Positions 8,647-17,574 of a DNA stretch of 51,582 nucleotides are shown one piece after another. Under the pieces are notes generated by a model. That model was not told where the DNA came from. It saw nothing but the letters and a program-made list of their open reading frames with translations, and searched no databases. Every line of letters starts with the position of its first letter. Position 1 is the stretch's first letter. The stretch is from Rhizobium mesoamericanum STM3625 (lineage in GTDB: Bacteria; Pseudomonadota; Alphaproteobacteria; Rhizobiales; Rhizobiaceae), in assembly GCF_000312665.1 (NCBI RefSeq), contig NZ_HF536778.1:491749-543330 (forward strand), read 5' to 3'. The position numbers and the translations under genes were made by a program.

Positions 8647-9972
8647 TTATTCAGCTGGCTGGGCGGACGTCGCTTTGGTCTCAATCGGCGCTTCGCCTGC
8701 AAGCGCGGCGCGAAGCTGCGCCTGGTGGAGCTCGCCTTCCCACTTCGCCACGACCACCGTCGCGACCGCGTTACCGACAATATTGGTCATTGCGCGGCAT
8801 TCGGACATGAAGCGGTCGATGCCGAGGATCAGCGCCATGCCGGCGACCGGTACGGACGGAACGACCGAAAGCGTCGCGGCGAGCGTGATGAAGCCTGCGC
8901 CGGTGATGCCGGCAGCACCCTTTGAACTCAGCATAGCGACGAGCAAGAGCAGGATCTGATTGCCGTAGGAAAGCGGGGTGTCGGTCGCCTGGGCGATGAA
9001 AAGCGCCGCCAGCGTCATATAGATGTTGGTGCCGTCGAGGTTGAACGAATAGCCGGTCGGAATGACGAGGCCGACGACCGAACGCTTGCAGCCAGCCTTC
9101 TCCATCTTGTTCATGAGGCCCGGCAGTGCGGCTTCCGAGGACGAAGTGCCGAGAACGAGGAGCAGCTCCTCCTTGATGTAGCGGATGAGCGCCATGATCG
9201 AGAAGCCGTTGTAGCGCGCCACAGCGCCGAGTACGACGAAGACAAACAAGAACGAGGTGAGATAGAAGGTGCCGATCAGCATGGCGAGGTTGGCGATCGA
9301 GGCGAGGCCGTATTTGCCGATAGTGAACGCCATGGCGCCGAGGGCACCGATCGGAGCAGCCTTCATCAGGATCGCCACCAGCCGGAAGATCGGCAGCGTC
9401 AGCGCCTGCAGGAAATCGACAATCGGCTCGGCCTTCTTGCCGACCATGGCGAGCGAGATGCCGAAGAGCACCGAGATGAACAGGACCTGCAGGATGTCGC
9501 CGTCGGCAAAGGCGCTCGTCAGCGTCGTCGGAATGATGTTCATCAGGAAGCCAGCGATCGACTGCTCATGCGCCTTTTCCGCATAGGTGCTGATCGCCTT
9601 ACTATCGAGTGAAGCAGGGTCGATATGCATCCCCACACCCGGCTGCACGACATTGGCGACGATGAGGCCGACGACGAGCGCGAGGCTCGAGAAGGTCAGG
9701 AAGTAGATCATCGCTTTGCCGGCAACGCGGCCGACCTTGGCGAGATCGCTCATGCCGGCAATGCCGGTCGCGACCGTCAGGAAGATGACCGGCGCGATGA
9801 TCATCTTAACGAGCTTGATGAAGGCGTCGCCAAGCGGCTTCAGCTGAGTGCCGAGCTCAGGATAGAAATGCCCGACCAGGATACCCGCGGCGATCGCCGC
9901 CAGGACCTGAACATAGAGATGGCGGTAAAATGGTATCTTGCCGCGGACCGCCGCGGGATGTTCGATGATCAT
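8647..9972 (-). CDS. dctA: C4-dicarboxylate:cation symporter DctA
   Basis: 441 residues, the length of rhizobial DctA, starting MIIEHPAAVRGK at 9972 behind a GGAGG ribosome site. Family hallmarks in order: FYRHLYVQVLAAIAAGILVG, KLVKMIIAPVIFLTVATGI, the serine-rich re-entrant loop LGTSSSEAALPGLM, GYSFNLDGTNIYMT, and GITGAGFITLAATLS. It is an inner-membrane glutamate/dicarboxylate symporter that takes up succinate, fumarate and malate, the main plant carbon supply to nitrogen-fixing bacteroids. The usual neighbours dctB and dctD are absent, yet a perfect sigma-54 promoter precedes the gene, so activation must come from elsewhere. The protein seems intact. Confidence 0.97.
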   Translation of the reverse strand: MIIEHPAAVRGKIPFYRHLYVQVLAAIAAGILVGHFYPELGTQLKPLGDAFIKLVKMIIAPVIFLTVATGIAGMSDLAKVGRVAGKAMIYFLTFSSLALVVGLIVANVVQPGVGMHIDPASLDSKAISTYAEKAHEQSIAGFLMNIIPTTLTSAFADGDILQVLFISVLFGISLAMVGKKAEPIVDFLQALTLPIFRLVAILMKAAPIGALGAMAFTIGKYGLASIANLAMLIGTFYLTSFLFVFVVLGAVARYNGFSIMALIRYIKEELLLVLGTSSSEAALPGLMNKMEKAGCKRSVVGLVIPTGYSFNLDGTNIYMTLAALFIAQATDTPLSYGNQILLLLVAMLSSKGAAGITGAGFITLAATLSVVPSVPVAGMALILGIDRFMSECRAMTNIVGNAVATVVVAKWEGELHQAQLRAALAGEAPIETKATSAQPAE

Positions 9973-10068
9973 GATATCCTCCGCGTGGGCGCCAAGTCCA
10001 GCAACGCGCCGGGCCTCCCAGGTCGCCGTCCGAAGATCGACAGCCGCGGCTGCTTGTAGAGCAATCAA

Positions 10069-10083
10069 GCAATCAATGTGCCA
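10069..10083 (-). promoter_or_regulatory. Sigma-54 -24/-12 promoter of dctA
   Basis: The minus strand reads TGGCAC-ATTGA-TTGC, a perfect match to TGGCAC-N5-TTGC. Transcription would begin near 10057, giving a leader of about 85 nt before the ATG at 9972. No TGT-N10-ACA NifA site was found in the next roughly 170 bp upstream; a DctD-type site cannot be judged by eye. Confidence 0.9.
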
Positions 10084-10788
10084 ACTGACCCACGACGAGG
10101 AGCGCTAGCTATGTGTTACGCGCTAAATTGTAGCCTAATGCATGCGGCTTCGCAGAAACGCAGAGGTTCATCGAGCGAAATGGGAAAGCTGGCACGATAC
10201 CTGTCAAAACGTCTTTCGATGGAGGTAATCCCACGCGTTGGCGACGAGTTCGACGAGTGGGGAGGATCACGCGTTCGAATGCAGGCGGCGGCCGCGGCCG
10301 CCGCCTGTGCCAAGCGCGCCGTCGATCAAAATCAATCCAAACCCATTCCGGACAACGTGAACCGTCGCCTGAGATTGAGCGCCAGCGACAGATCCAACAG
10401 GATCTGCGGGCGGAGAAGCAAACAAACCGCGAGACTGAAACACAAAAAGCAGACGCAAAAACCAAGGCAAAGGCGATAGGGCCATTCCCGTCCACCGAAG
10501 ATAGCCCCGTCTCTACCGGGTGGCGGCAAGACAAGGCTTAGGGCGTCGCTGTCTCCAGCGAAAGTGCATCGGCTACGAGGGTGAGATCAACCATATCGCT
10601 TTTGCGAGAGGAAATTTTGACGACCAGGCGTTCTTCGTCTTGATTAAGCGCAGCGTCCCAGCCTCGACAATGTCGCACATTGAACATTGCACTATGAACG
10701 CCATCATTGTTTTAAAAACGAGTGGTCGTATGGCAAGCTACGTGCTTCACCGTTTAACGTTTTAACGAAGATCTGAAGGGCCCTACTG
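10084..10788. other. About 700 bp without a supported gene, containing a 26-bp GC palindrome
   Basis: Frames here have poor composition (alanine or arginine/lysine runs) and no recognised domain. A perfect palindrome built of GCC/GGC units spans 10282-10307. The left part must hold dctA upstream activating sites; the right part the promoter of the short-chain dehydrogenase gene. Confidence 0.45.
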
Positions 10789-11526
10789 ATGAATGAGCAG
10801 CTCATCATGCTTTTGACAGGAGCGAGCCGAGGTATCGGGCACGCGACAGTGAAACTGTTTCAAGAGCGAGGATGGAGAATCCTTACAGTTTCTCGTCTCC
10901 CCTTTTCAGAGGACTGCGCATGCCCAGCCGCACGCGAGAGCCACATCCAGGCAGATTTAGCGCAAATCGATAAGATAGACGATCTTGCCGAAGAGGTACG
11001 AAGCCGACTTCCAGCCGGCAAGCTTCATGCGCTCGTCAACAATGCGGGTATCTCGCCGAAAGGTCCGAACCAGAGCCGGCTAGGCGTGCTTGGCACTGAT
11101 TCGCGCACTTGGACACAAGTACTGCACGTTAATCTCGTTTCCACGGCTTTGCTCGTGCGTGGCCTTCTTCCCGAGCTTGAGTTGGGCAAGGGCTCCATCG
11201 TGAACATAACTTCGATCGCCGGCGCTCGCGTTCACCCTTTCGCAGGCGCTGCGTATGCAGCCTCTAAAGCAGGTCTCGCGGCACTCACCAGGGAAATTGC
11301 TCATGAGTTTGCTGGACAGGGGGTTCGCGCTAATGCCATAGCCCCGGGCGAGATAGAGACGTCGATCCTGTCGGACGGCACGGACAAACTCGTTAGCAGC
11401 CAAGTACCAATGGGACGTCTCGGCGACCCGTCTGAGATCGCCGAGTCGATTTATTTCCTCTGCACGCCTGCCTCGTCCTATATCAATGGTGCTGAAATCC
11501 ACATCAATGGTGGGCAACACGTATGA
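10789..11526 (+). CDS. Short-chain dehydrogenase/reductase (SDR)
   Basis: 245 residues, classical SDR length. Features: TGASRGIG nucleotide-binding loop near residue 11, a basic pair after strand 2 (TVSRLPF) suggesting NADPH, NNAG, the catalytic serine in NITSIAGAR, the YAASK catalytic pair, and IAPGEIETSI. The C-terminus YINGAEIHINGGQ is typical. The substrate is not determined by sequence. It lies alone upstream of the epimerase/transporter/GMC operon and could supply the reductase step of polyprenyl-phosphate pentose epimerisation (a DprE2-like role), but that is inference from neighbourhood; it could equally be a generic 3-oxoacyl-type reductase. No close partner on the same transcript. 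Confidence 0.88.
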   Translation: MNEQLIMLLTGASRGIGHATVKLFQERGWRILTVSRLPFSEDCACPAARESHIQADLAQIDKIDDLAEEVRSRLPAGKLHALVNNAGISPKGPNQSRLGVLGTDSRTWTQVLHVNLVSTALLVRGLLPELELGKGSIVNITSIAGARVHPFAGAAYAASKAGLAALTREIAHEFAGQGVRANAIAPGEIETSILSDGTDKLVSSQVPMGRLGDPSEIAESIYFLCTPASSYINGAEIHINGGQHV

Positions 11527-12163
11527 GGGTTCTCGTAAAGGATTGGCTCATCAATCCTCGGCCGTTGAGCGACTGTATTAGGGTTAGGTCAAGTGCTCAT
11601 ATTCGTGCGAATACCTGGAACAGTGCCACGTCGAAACATACGACAGACAGACCAATCAGCCTATAAGAGAGCTTCAACTAGCCAGTCAAAGACGGCGACT
11701 TTTCTCCAAAGCGGGCTTAGCAAAGTTGCTGGCCATTGAGCGGGCTTGCGTGCGCTCTAAAGGCTTATTCTAGGACAGGAGCGGTTACGAATACGCAAGG
11801 AGTTCGCGGCAGCCCTTTTGGGGCCTTGTGGCGGGGCAACAGAGCTGCCCTGTTGCGGCCAATCTGCCGGCGAGCAATTCGCAGCAACGCGATGCTGGAT
11901 GGCAAATCGAGATTCCGCGTGTTCGCCGCATCGCCACTGGAATGTATTGCTTTAGACGCGGCGGCGTACGACAGGTCGACGAAGCCACCAAGAGTTAATA
12001 TCGGCGAGGAACGCCCCGGCATGACTTTTGCACGTTCTCACAACGATCCTAAGGACCACCGTTGCAGCTTGGGAGAGTGGTCTGCTGCGAGGCTAACTGC
12101 ATTTGCAGGGATTGCTTGTAGCGGATATCTCGAGGTGCCGTCAAACTTTTTGAGTCGGGAAAA
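11527..12163. other. Intergenic region with a small hairpin
   Basis: AGGATTG-gctcat-CAATCCT (11539-11558) is a 7-bp hairpin just after the SDR stop, without a T run. The rest has no supported gene. I searched for a nod box or sigma-54 element ahead of the next operon and saw none. Confidence 0.45.
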
Positions 12164-13210
12164 TTGAACACAGCTCTAGTTACCGGCGGTTCCGGATACT
12201 TCGGGGAATTGTTGAGCAAACAGCTGCTCGAGCAAGGAGCCTCCGTTCGCGTCTTCGATCTGAACCCTCCAAGCATGAGCCATCCAAATCTTGAGTTTCT
12301 CAAGGGCACAATTCTGGACAGAGATGCTGCAAAACAAGCAGTGACCGGCATCGGAAAGGTTTTTCACAACGTTGCGCAAGTCCCTCTGGCTAAGGAAATA
12401 GATCTATTCTGGTCGGTCAACAGGGACGGCACTCAGATCATTGTTGACGCATCCGTTGCCGCTGGAGTGGAAAAGTTCGTCTATACGTCCTCAAGCGCAG
12501 TCTTTGGCGCGCCGGATTCGAACCCCGTAACAGAAAAAACAGAACCGGATCCGGCGGAAGATTATGGTCGCGCGAAGCTTGCGGGTGAACTTATCTGTAA
12601 GAAAGCAATGCAGCGCCATGGTCTGGATGTGGCAATTGTGCGTCCTCGCACTATCCTCGGACATGGGCGCTTGGGCGTCGTTCAAATCCTTTTTGACTGG
12701 ATTGAACGGGGATTCGATGTTCCAGTGCTGGCTGGCGGGAACAACAAGTATCAGTTCGTGCACTCGGATGATCTGGCATGGGCATGCATCGCAGCGTCGA
12801 ATGTAAGAGGCTTTGCCGTATACAATATTGGTGCTGCCGAATTCGGTACAATGCGTGAACTTCTCCAGGGTTTAATCAATCACGCCGGAACCGGGAGCCG
12901 AATTAAATCCATCCCTATGGGACCGACGGCGCTGGCAGCGAATATGGCGAGTATGCTCGGCCTTTCTCCGCTGGGGCCATACCATTCGCTGATGTATGGC
13001 CGATCCATGTATTTCGACATTTCAAAAGCGCAGAAGGAACTTGGCTATGCACCGAGATATTCAAATTCCCGGATGATTACGGAATCCTATGATTGGTACC
13101 GGTCAAACAGGGAGGCTCTGTCTGAAGGCGTGGCGTCACATCATAGGTCGCCGGTCAAGCAGCAGATGCTAGCACTGGTTCCACGCATATTGCGGATGAT
13201 CCCGACATGA
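12164..13210 (+). CDS. NAD-dependent epimerase/dehydratase (extended SDR)
   Basis: 348 residues from a TTG at 12164; no better start is seen nearby. The Rossmann loop VTGGSGYFGELL opens the protein, a catalytic serine lies in YTSSSAVFG and the pair Y-K in EDYGRAKLAGE. The middle (VRPRTILGHGRLG, FVHSDDLAWACI) is typical of sugar-nucleotide epimerases and 3-beta-hydroxysteroid-like dehydrogenases. First gene of a tight operon: the next start overlaps its stop as ATGA. By context it should modify a nucleotide- or lipid-linked sugar, but the sugar cannot be read. Confidence 0.87.
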   Translation: MNTALVTGGSGYFGELLSKQLLEQGASVRVFDLNPPSMSHPNLEFLKGTILDRDAAKQAVTGIGKVFHNVAQVPLAKEIDLFWSVNRDGTQIIVDASVAAGVEKFVYTSSSAVFGAPDSNPVTEKTEPDPAEDYGRAKLAGELICKKAMQRHGLDVAIVRPRTILGHGRLGVVQILFDWIERGFDVPVLAGGNNKYQFVHSDDLAWACIAASNVRGFAVYNIGAAEFGTMRELLQGLINHAGTGSRIKSIPMGPTALAANMASMLGLSPLGPYHSLMYGRSMYFDISKAQKELGYAPRYSNSRMITESYDWYRSNREALSEGVASHHRSPVKQQMLALVPRILRMIPT

Positions 13211-13560
13211 ACGCGCTGCCAATGGTCCTTGTTTTTGCTGCGGCCCTGAATTCCTGTATCGGCAATATGTTGCTGAAATGGAGCAGGGCCTCGCTGCCCG
13301 CCGACGCCGGAGTGGCCGACCAGTTTATATCAATCGGCTTCATGGGTGGACTGACATTTTATGGTGTCAACGTCGTCTTGTTCGCAAAGGCTCTCGATTC
13401 GATGGAAGTGTCCATCGCTTATCCGATTATGGCAGGCTCCGGATTCGCGATGCTGATGGTTGCGTCGTACTGCGTTTTCGGAGAACCATTCCACCCGCAC
13501 AAATGGATCGGTCTTGCCCTTGTCTTGGCTGGCATCATCTTTCTGGCTCGAGGGAACTGA
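13207..13560 (+). CDS. SMR/DMT-type small membrane transporter (possible lipid-sugar flippase)
   Basis: 117 residues with four hydrophobic helices. The family pattern is clear in the second half: ALDSMEVSIAYPIMAGSGF, then GEPFHPHKWIGLALVLAGI, as in EmrE and in the ArnE/ArnF flippase halves. Members move cationic drugs or flip polyprenyl-phosphate sugars. The EmrE-type glutamate in helix 1 is not evident (helix 1 reads AALNSCIGNMLLKWS), which argues against drug efflux and for a flippase-like role. ATGA overlap with the epimerase gene and 1 bp before the next start show tight co-expression with envelope-type enzymes. Confidence 0.82.
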   Translation: MNALPMVLVFAAALNSCIGNMLLKWSRASLPADAGVADQFISIGFMGGLTFYGVNVVLFAKALDSMEVSIAYPIMAGSGFAMLMVASYCVFGEPFHPHKWIGLALVLAGIIFLARGN

Positions 13561-13561
13561 A

Positions 13562-13975
13562 ATGGCATTCGATCGAATGCTCGTAGAGACAATGACGCCT
13601 ATATGGCCATTACTTGATGGGGAAGAAAAGCCAATGGTGATAACGCAAGTCGCAAGCAGCGTCACTCGCGCCATTGCTATTGCCCCTTTTCATATTCGTC
13701 TGCCGGTGAAAAGCGCTTCGCTTTTCCTGAGCTTCTGCATTGTGTTTATTTCCGTCGGCGCGGGCGGTCCCTTAGCACGAAACCGCCGCGCAGAAAGGTT
13801 TTATCATCTCCTGCAAAGATTTCCGGGTCCGGTGGGCTCAGTCGTGCTCCTTTACCGCTCAATGACCCTGCTTGCATTCTATGAACAGACACCTGTGGCC
13901 GAGAAACTGTTGAGGACGCAGGCTCTGAACCGAGTTAAAAGGCTTGAGTATGAGAGGCACTTTTCGCCTAAGTAG
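13562..13975 (+). CDS. Small protein encoded ahead of the GMC oxidoreductase
   Basis: 137 residues starting MAFDRMLVET, 1 bp after the transporter stop and overlapping the GMC start by 26 bp. A hydrophobic span (SASLFLSFCIVFISVG) is followed by a basic amphipathic region (RNRRAERFYHLLQRF) and LLYRSMTLLAFYEQTPVAE. No named family recognised. Long-chain alcohol oxidases of the GMC class carry an N-terminal extension of this general character, so this may be that extension as a separate subunit that anchors the oxidase to the membrane; this is inference. Confidence 0.6.
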   Translation: MAFDRMLVETMTPIWPLLDGEEKPMVITQVASSVTRAIAIAPFHIRLPVKSASLFLSFCIVFISVGAGGPLARNRRAERFYHLLQRFPGPVGSVVLLYRSMTLLAFYEQTPVAEKLLRTQALNRVKRLEYERHFSPK

Positions 13976-15473
13976 TGAGCTGCAACTGGAAGCGGATGCG
14001 GTTATTATTGGCTCCGGTGCGGGCGGGGCCAGCGTGGCAGATGTACTGACAGCTAGCGGTTTGTCAGTGGTTATGCTGGAAGAAGGCAAACATGTCCCAT
14101 CATCATCGGCGTCTCCTGTCGCAAGCGAAGCCTTCGCGGCAGCTTGGCGCAGTGGAGGATTGACCGCCGCGTTTGGACAGCCTCCGATTGCGTATGCAGA
14201 AGGCCGATGCGTTGGGGGAGGAACAGAAATCAACAGTGCCATTGCCCAACGAGCCGATAACTACCTCATCGATCAATGGCGCAAGGTCTACAAGATCGAG
14301 AATTTTACACCGGACGAATTGACGCAATATTACCAGCGAGCCGTTGCGACGGTAAATGCAAGTCTCACTCCGGGTCCGGTCGGACGTGCCACCGATATTT
14401 TGCGGCAAGGGGGCGATGTGCTCGGCTGGGAAGTGTCGGAGCTGAAACGGGGCCAGCGTGGCTGCAAGGGTGCTAATCGTTGTGCTTTTGTTTGTCCGAG
14501 CGGCGCCAAACAGTCCATGGCGGTGACCCTCCTGCCAAAGGCGATAGACCGCGGCATGCGGCTTTTTGCGCAAACACGTGTGGCCAAGATACGTCTTGTT
14601 AACGGGCGCGCCACGGAAGTCATCGCCCGCTCGTGGGATGTGGCTGGCCAAGGTCGTTCGATACGTGTAAAGGCCGGCATGGTGTTTGTCTGCGCAGGAG
14701 CAATTCACACACCGGCGATCTTGCGTCGCTCTGGCCTGCGTGAACGCATCGGCAATACGCTCCGCGTTCATCCGACAATCAAGGCAACGGCGCTGTTTGA
14801 TGAGCCTGTTGATGCACATCGGTCGCGCCTTCCGTTGACAGCGGTCACCGAATTCATGCCGGAACAGCGGATCGGCGGGTCGGTGTTCACGCCTGCGCTG
14901 TTTGGCCTCTCGCTTGCGGGAGATTGGATCAATCGCGGCGACCTGATGCAGCATTGGCGCTTTTGCGGCTCATATTACGGCATGATACGACCACGGGGAG
15001 TGGGCGCAGTGAGACCTCTTCCCGGTATCAATGAGCCACTTGTCCGCTTCACGCTCGCTCCTGAGGACTGGATCGCTTTGGGCCAGATTCTCACCCGTCT
15101 GGGCCAGGTCATGTTCGCGGCCGGTGCCCGTAAGGTCTTCCCGAACATATTCGGCCATGAGGGCTGGACAAGCCCTGATCAGGTGCACGAATTCTGGGAC
15201 AATCCCCTGCCCAAGCGGCAGACCAATTTGATGACCGTACACCTGTTTTCCAGCTGCCCGCCCGGCGAGCATCGGGATGTTTGCGCCGTCGACAGCTACG
15301 GACGCGTGCGAGGCGTCGAAAATCTCTTTGTCGCTGATGGCAGCCTCATTCCGGAGGCACCCGGCGTTAACCCCCAAATGACGATCATGGCCCTGGCATT
15401 CCGGGTCGCAGAAGCGGCACTCAGTCATTCCGTTAAAGAGCGCGCCCAATCAGCCGCAACAGATAGACGTTGA
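13950..15473 (+). CDS. GMC-family FAD-dependent oxidoreductase
   Basis: 507 residues from the ATG at 13950. FAD-binding loop ADAVIIGSGAGGASVADVL near the start, then GRCVGGGTEINSAI (second GMC signature), a cysteine cluster GCKGANRCAFVCPSGAKQS also seen in long-chain alcohol oxidase-like members, and the C-terminal GMC domain with VADGSLIPEAPGVNPQM. The catalytic histidine region lies in NLMTVHLFSSCPPG. GMC enzymes oxidise alcohol groups of sugars, sterols or lipids. In this operon it is the only flavin oxidase and could do the 2'-oxidation that DprE1 does in mycobacteria, although DprE1 is of a different flavoprotein family; that is a hypothesis. Last gene of the rightward operon. Confidence 0.88.
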   Translation: MRGTFRLSSELQLEADAVIIGSGAGGASVADVLTASGLSVVMLEEGKHVPSSSASPVASEAFAAAWRSGGLTAAFGQPPIAYAEGRCVGGGTEINSAIAQRADNYLIDQWRKVYKIENFTPDELTQYYQRAVATVNASLTPGPVGRATDILRQGGDVLGWEVSELKRGQRGCKGANRCAFVCPSGAKQSMAVTLLPKAIDRGMRLFAQTRVAKIRLVNGRATEVIARSWDVAGQGRSIRVKAGMVFVCAGAIHTPAILRRSGLRERIGNTLRVHPTIKATALFDEPVDAHRSRLPLTAVTEFMPEQRIGGSVFTPALFGLSLAGDWINRGDLMQHWRFCGSYYGMIRPRGVGAVRPLPGINEPLVRFTLAPEDWIALGQILTRLGQVMFAAGARKVFPNIFGHEGWTSPDQVHEFWDNPLPKRQTNLMTVHLFSSCPPGEHRDVCAVDSYGRVRGVENLFVADGSLIPEAPGVNPQMTIMALAFRVAEAALSHSVKERAQSAATDRR

Positions 15474-15569
15474 AGGCAAATGGTGGAGACCAAAGTAGGT
15501 TACAAACATTGAGCTGAGTAGCCTTATAATTTTAGTCAGACACAGCGCGCGAACTCGCAGCAGGGCGCA

Positions 15570-17546
15570 TTATCGATAGATGCGCCACTTGCCCTTTTCC
15601 TCGGACACAAGCTTGTAAACCGAATTGTTGTCCAGTACCGGTTTGCCCCACAACCCATCTCTTGAAGTCACGACAAGAGTCTTGCAGAGATATTTTTCCT
15701 TCATAACTCTGAGTTGATCTTCAGTGGCATTGCCTTCGAAGGCATCCACGAAGAATTCATAAACGCCTGATGCTTGCTCAGGTGTGAGTTGAGCAGCATA
15801 GGCGCGCAAGAGCCCCAGCGGCGTTCCGCAATTTCGTCTCTGTGACAAAACCGCCCAGGCAATGTTTCCTGGCCAACGCGTTACACTTGCCAGATCAAGC
15901 GGGTTATTGGCGACTGCTTCAGCCGATGGAGTCACCTGACGGACAGCTTTCCACATCTCAGGAGATGCCTTGAAAGCTATGCCCTCCTCTGTCTCAGGTC
16001 CCTCAACTCGAAATTTGAAGTTGGCCGCGTATACGCATTGGGCGCCAGCTAAAATTGAGGGGACCAGAAATATAATTGCGGTCATCGTTGTTAGGCGCCC
16101 GACCAGCGTGTTTTTTTCGATGCGTGTGGAGAAAAGTGCAGCAGTCATTGCCGTCATAAGAAGCAGCGATGGAATGAGGACACGCCATCCTAGATCATTA
16201 TACATAATGACACTATGAAGGAACTGTGTGCAAAACAGCGGAGCAATCACCGCGACAATTATCGCGCGGTCAATATGTGGACGCCTGATCGTCTCGTCTG
16301 AAACGATAGAAAAACTCCAGATGATAAATGCCAAAAATACAACGCCGAATTCAAGAAGGAGCAAAACCGCCCAGAACCCGGGAACATCATAAAACCAATT
16401 TCCGCCAAGAAATATCGGAAAAACCCAAAACGCCACGACTTTTCTCGCGTGTATAATGGAGGATTGTTCACGAACCAGGACACCTGCACATAGTGCGGCT
16501 ATGGTAACAGCGCTCGAAAGTGAAATGGCAACTTCCAGCAGTCGCTTGGCCCTTAGCACATGCGGAACCGACAGCGCCCCGATAATGGGTAATATCGATA
16601 GCAGCGAAAAGCCGCCCGCCCACATCGAGCTTCCATAAGCAGAAGCCAACATCGCGCCCATAAACGCTGCGAGAACCAGATTACCCCCGGCGTCACAATA
16701 TAGAATTCGCAAGTACGCCAGGACGATAATCAACGTCAGGGTTCCGGAAAATAGATGCTGGGGTACCCACGCGGCCTGAACGATCCACGTTTGGAGTCCG
16801 TGTTCGTGTGCCATCCATGTGTCAAGCCACTTTCCGGAGGCAAATCGCACGATTGACTTCAGCGAACCGGCGAGCAAGAGCGGGAGTACCCACCACGCTG
16901 CATTCGCACTTCTGCTTCGGGCAACCGCCAGCCACGACACTACAGACGTCGAGAACAATGCCGTCAGGCCGGTAAGCGCAATGTCTGCCTCCCAGCCGCT
17001 CGCACCTGTGACGACGGACGAACATGCCGCGATGAAGTGCCAGACGTAGTAGTAAATAAGAGTGGGCGGAGTTCCGGCTTGGGAATGGAATGGATTAGCG
17101 GGAGGCAACCCGTTTTGAGCTATTTCATTTACGATGGCAATTTTCGCATGATCCCAGATCGGGTAACCTACGCCGACGCTCTCACCATAATGCTGCGGAA
17201 TGATCGCGAACGTTGGCAAAAGACAAAGGAGAAATGCAACAGCCAACCAGGACAAACTTGGACTGGTCGGCGAGCGAAAGAGTGGCTCGATGGCCCCTTT
17301 CGATAACCAGAGTGCGACAGCGAACAACGCAACAACGATCAGGATCAGATTGCTGGCGGTTAAAGGTAACAAGTGAAAAACGGAAACACCTGCAGCGCCG
17401 AATATTCCTAATCCGATGACCGGGGCTATAAGCAAGCGCATCCGGATATTGCTTTCGAAGTACTTCGAAACAGGCAATCCTATTGCATATCCTATTGTCA
17501 TCGAAACGAGTGTGCTGGAGATCACAGGGGAAATTTGTACCAGCAA
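15570..17546 (-). CDS. Large polytopic membrane protein, GT-C glycosyltransferase-like
   Basis: 658 residues with about 12-13 hydrophobic segments over the first three quarters and a soluble C-terminal region from about residue 500. After an early helix pair comes a long loop with acidic and aromatic residues (YPIWDHAKIAIVNEIAQNG, then NPFHSQAGTPPTLIYYYVWH), a layout like GT-C enzymes that use polyprenyl-phosphate sugars. The C-terminal part has two cysteines and no recognised domain. I do not recognise a named family; the GT-C assignment rests on topology and gene context. Last gene of the leftward operon after HAD-UbiA and epimerase, 28 bp downstream of the latter; it ends 96 bp from the convergent GMC gene. 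Confidence 0.65.
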   Translation of the reverse strand: MLVQISPVISSTLVSMTIGYAIGLPVSKYFESNIRMRLLIAPVIGLGIFGAAGVSVFHLLPLTASNLILIVVALFAVALWLSKGAIEPLFRSPTSPSLSWLAVAFLLCLLPTFAIIPQHYGESVGVGYPIWDHAKIAIVNEIAQNGLPPANPFHSQAGTPPTLIYYYVWHFIAACSSVVTGASGWEADIALTGLTALFSTSVVSWLAVARSRSANAAWWVLPLLLAGSLKSIVRFASGKWLDTWMAHEHGLQTWIVQAAWVPQHLFSGTLTLIIVLAYLRILYCDAGGNLVLAAFMGAMLASAYGSSMWAGGFSLLSILPIIGALSVPHVLRAKRLLEVAISLSSAVTIAALCAGVLVREQSSIIHARKVVAFWVFPIFLGGNWFYDVPGFWAVLLLLEFGVVFLAFIIWSFSIVSDETIRRPHIDRAIIVAVIAPLFCTQFLHSVIMYNDLGWRVLIPSLLLMTAMTAALFSTRIEKNTLVGRLTTMTAIIFLVPSILAGAQCVYAANFKFRVEGPETEEGIAFKASPEMWKAVRQVTPSAEAVANNPLDLASVTRWPGNIAWAVLSQRRNCGTPLGLLRAYAAQLTPEQASGVYEFFVDAFEGNATEDQLRVMKEKYLCKTLVVTSRDGLWGKPVLDNNSVYKLVSEEKGKWRIYR

Positions 17547-17574
17547 TAGTCGTCTCCGTATTCTTTGATATGTC

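Noticed and set aside
8153..8959. 268-residue plus-strand frame
   Set aside because: Runs through the dctA terminator into dctA antisense; no domain.
11527..12163. nod box or sigma-54 promoter for the epimerase operon
   Set aside because: Searched by eye; no nod-box pattern and no TGGCAC-N5-TTGC found.
14103..14954. 283-residue minus-strand frame
   Set aside because: Opposite the GMC gene, no family pattern.
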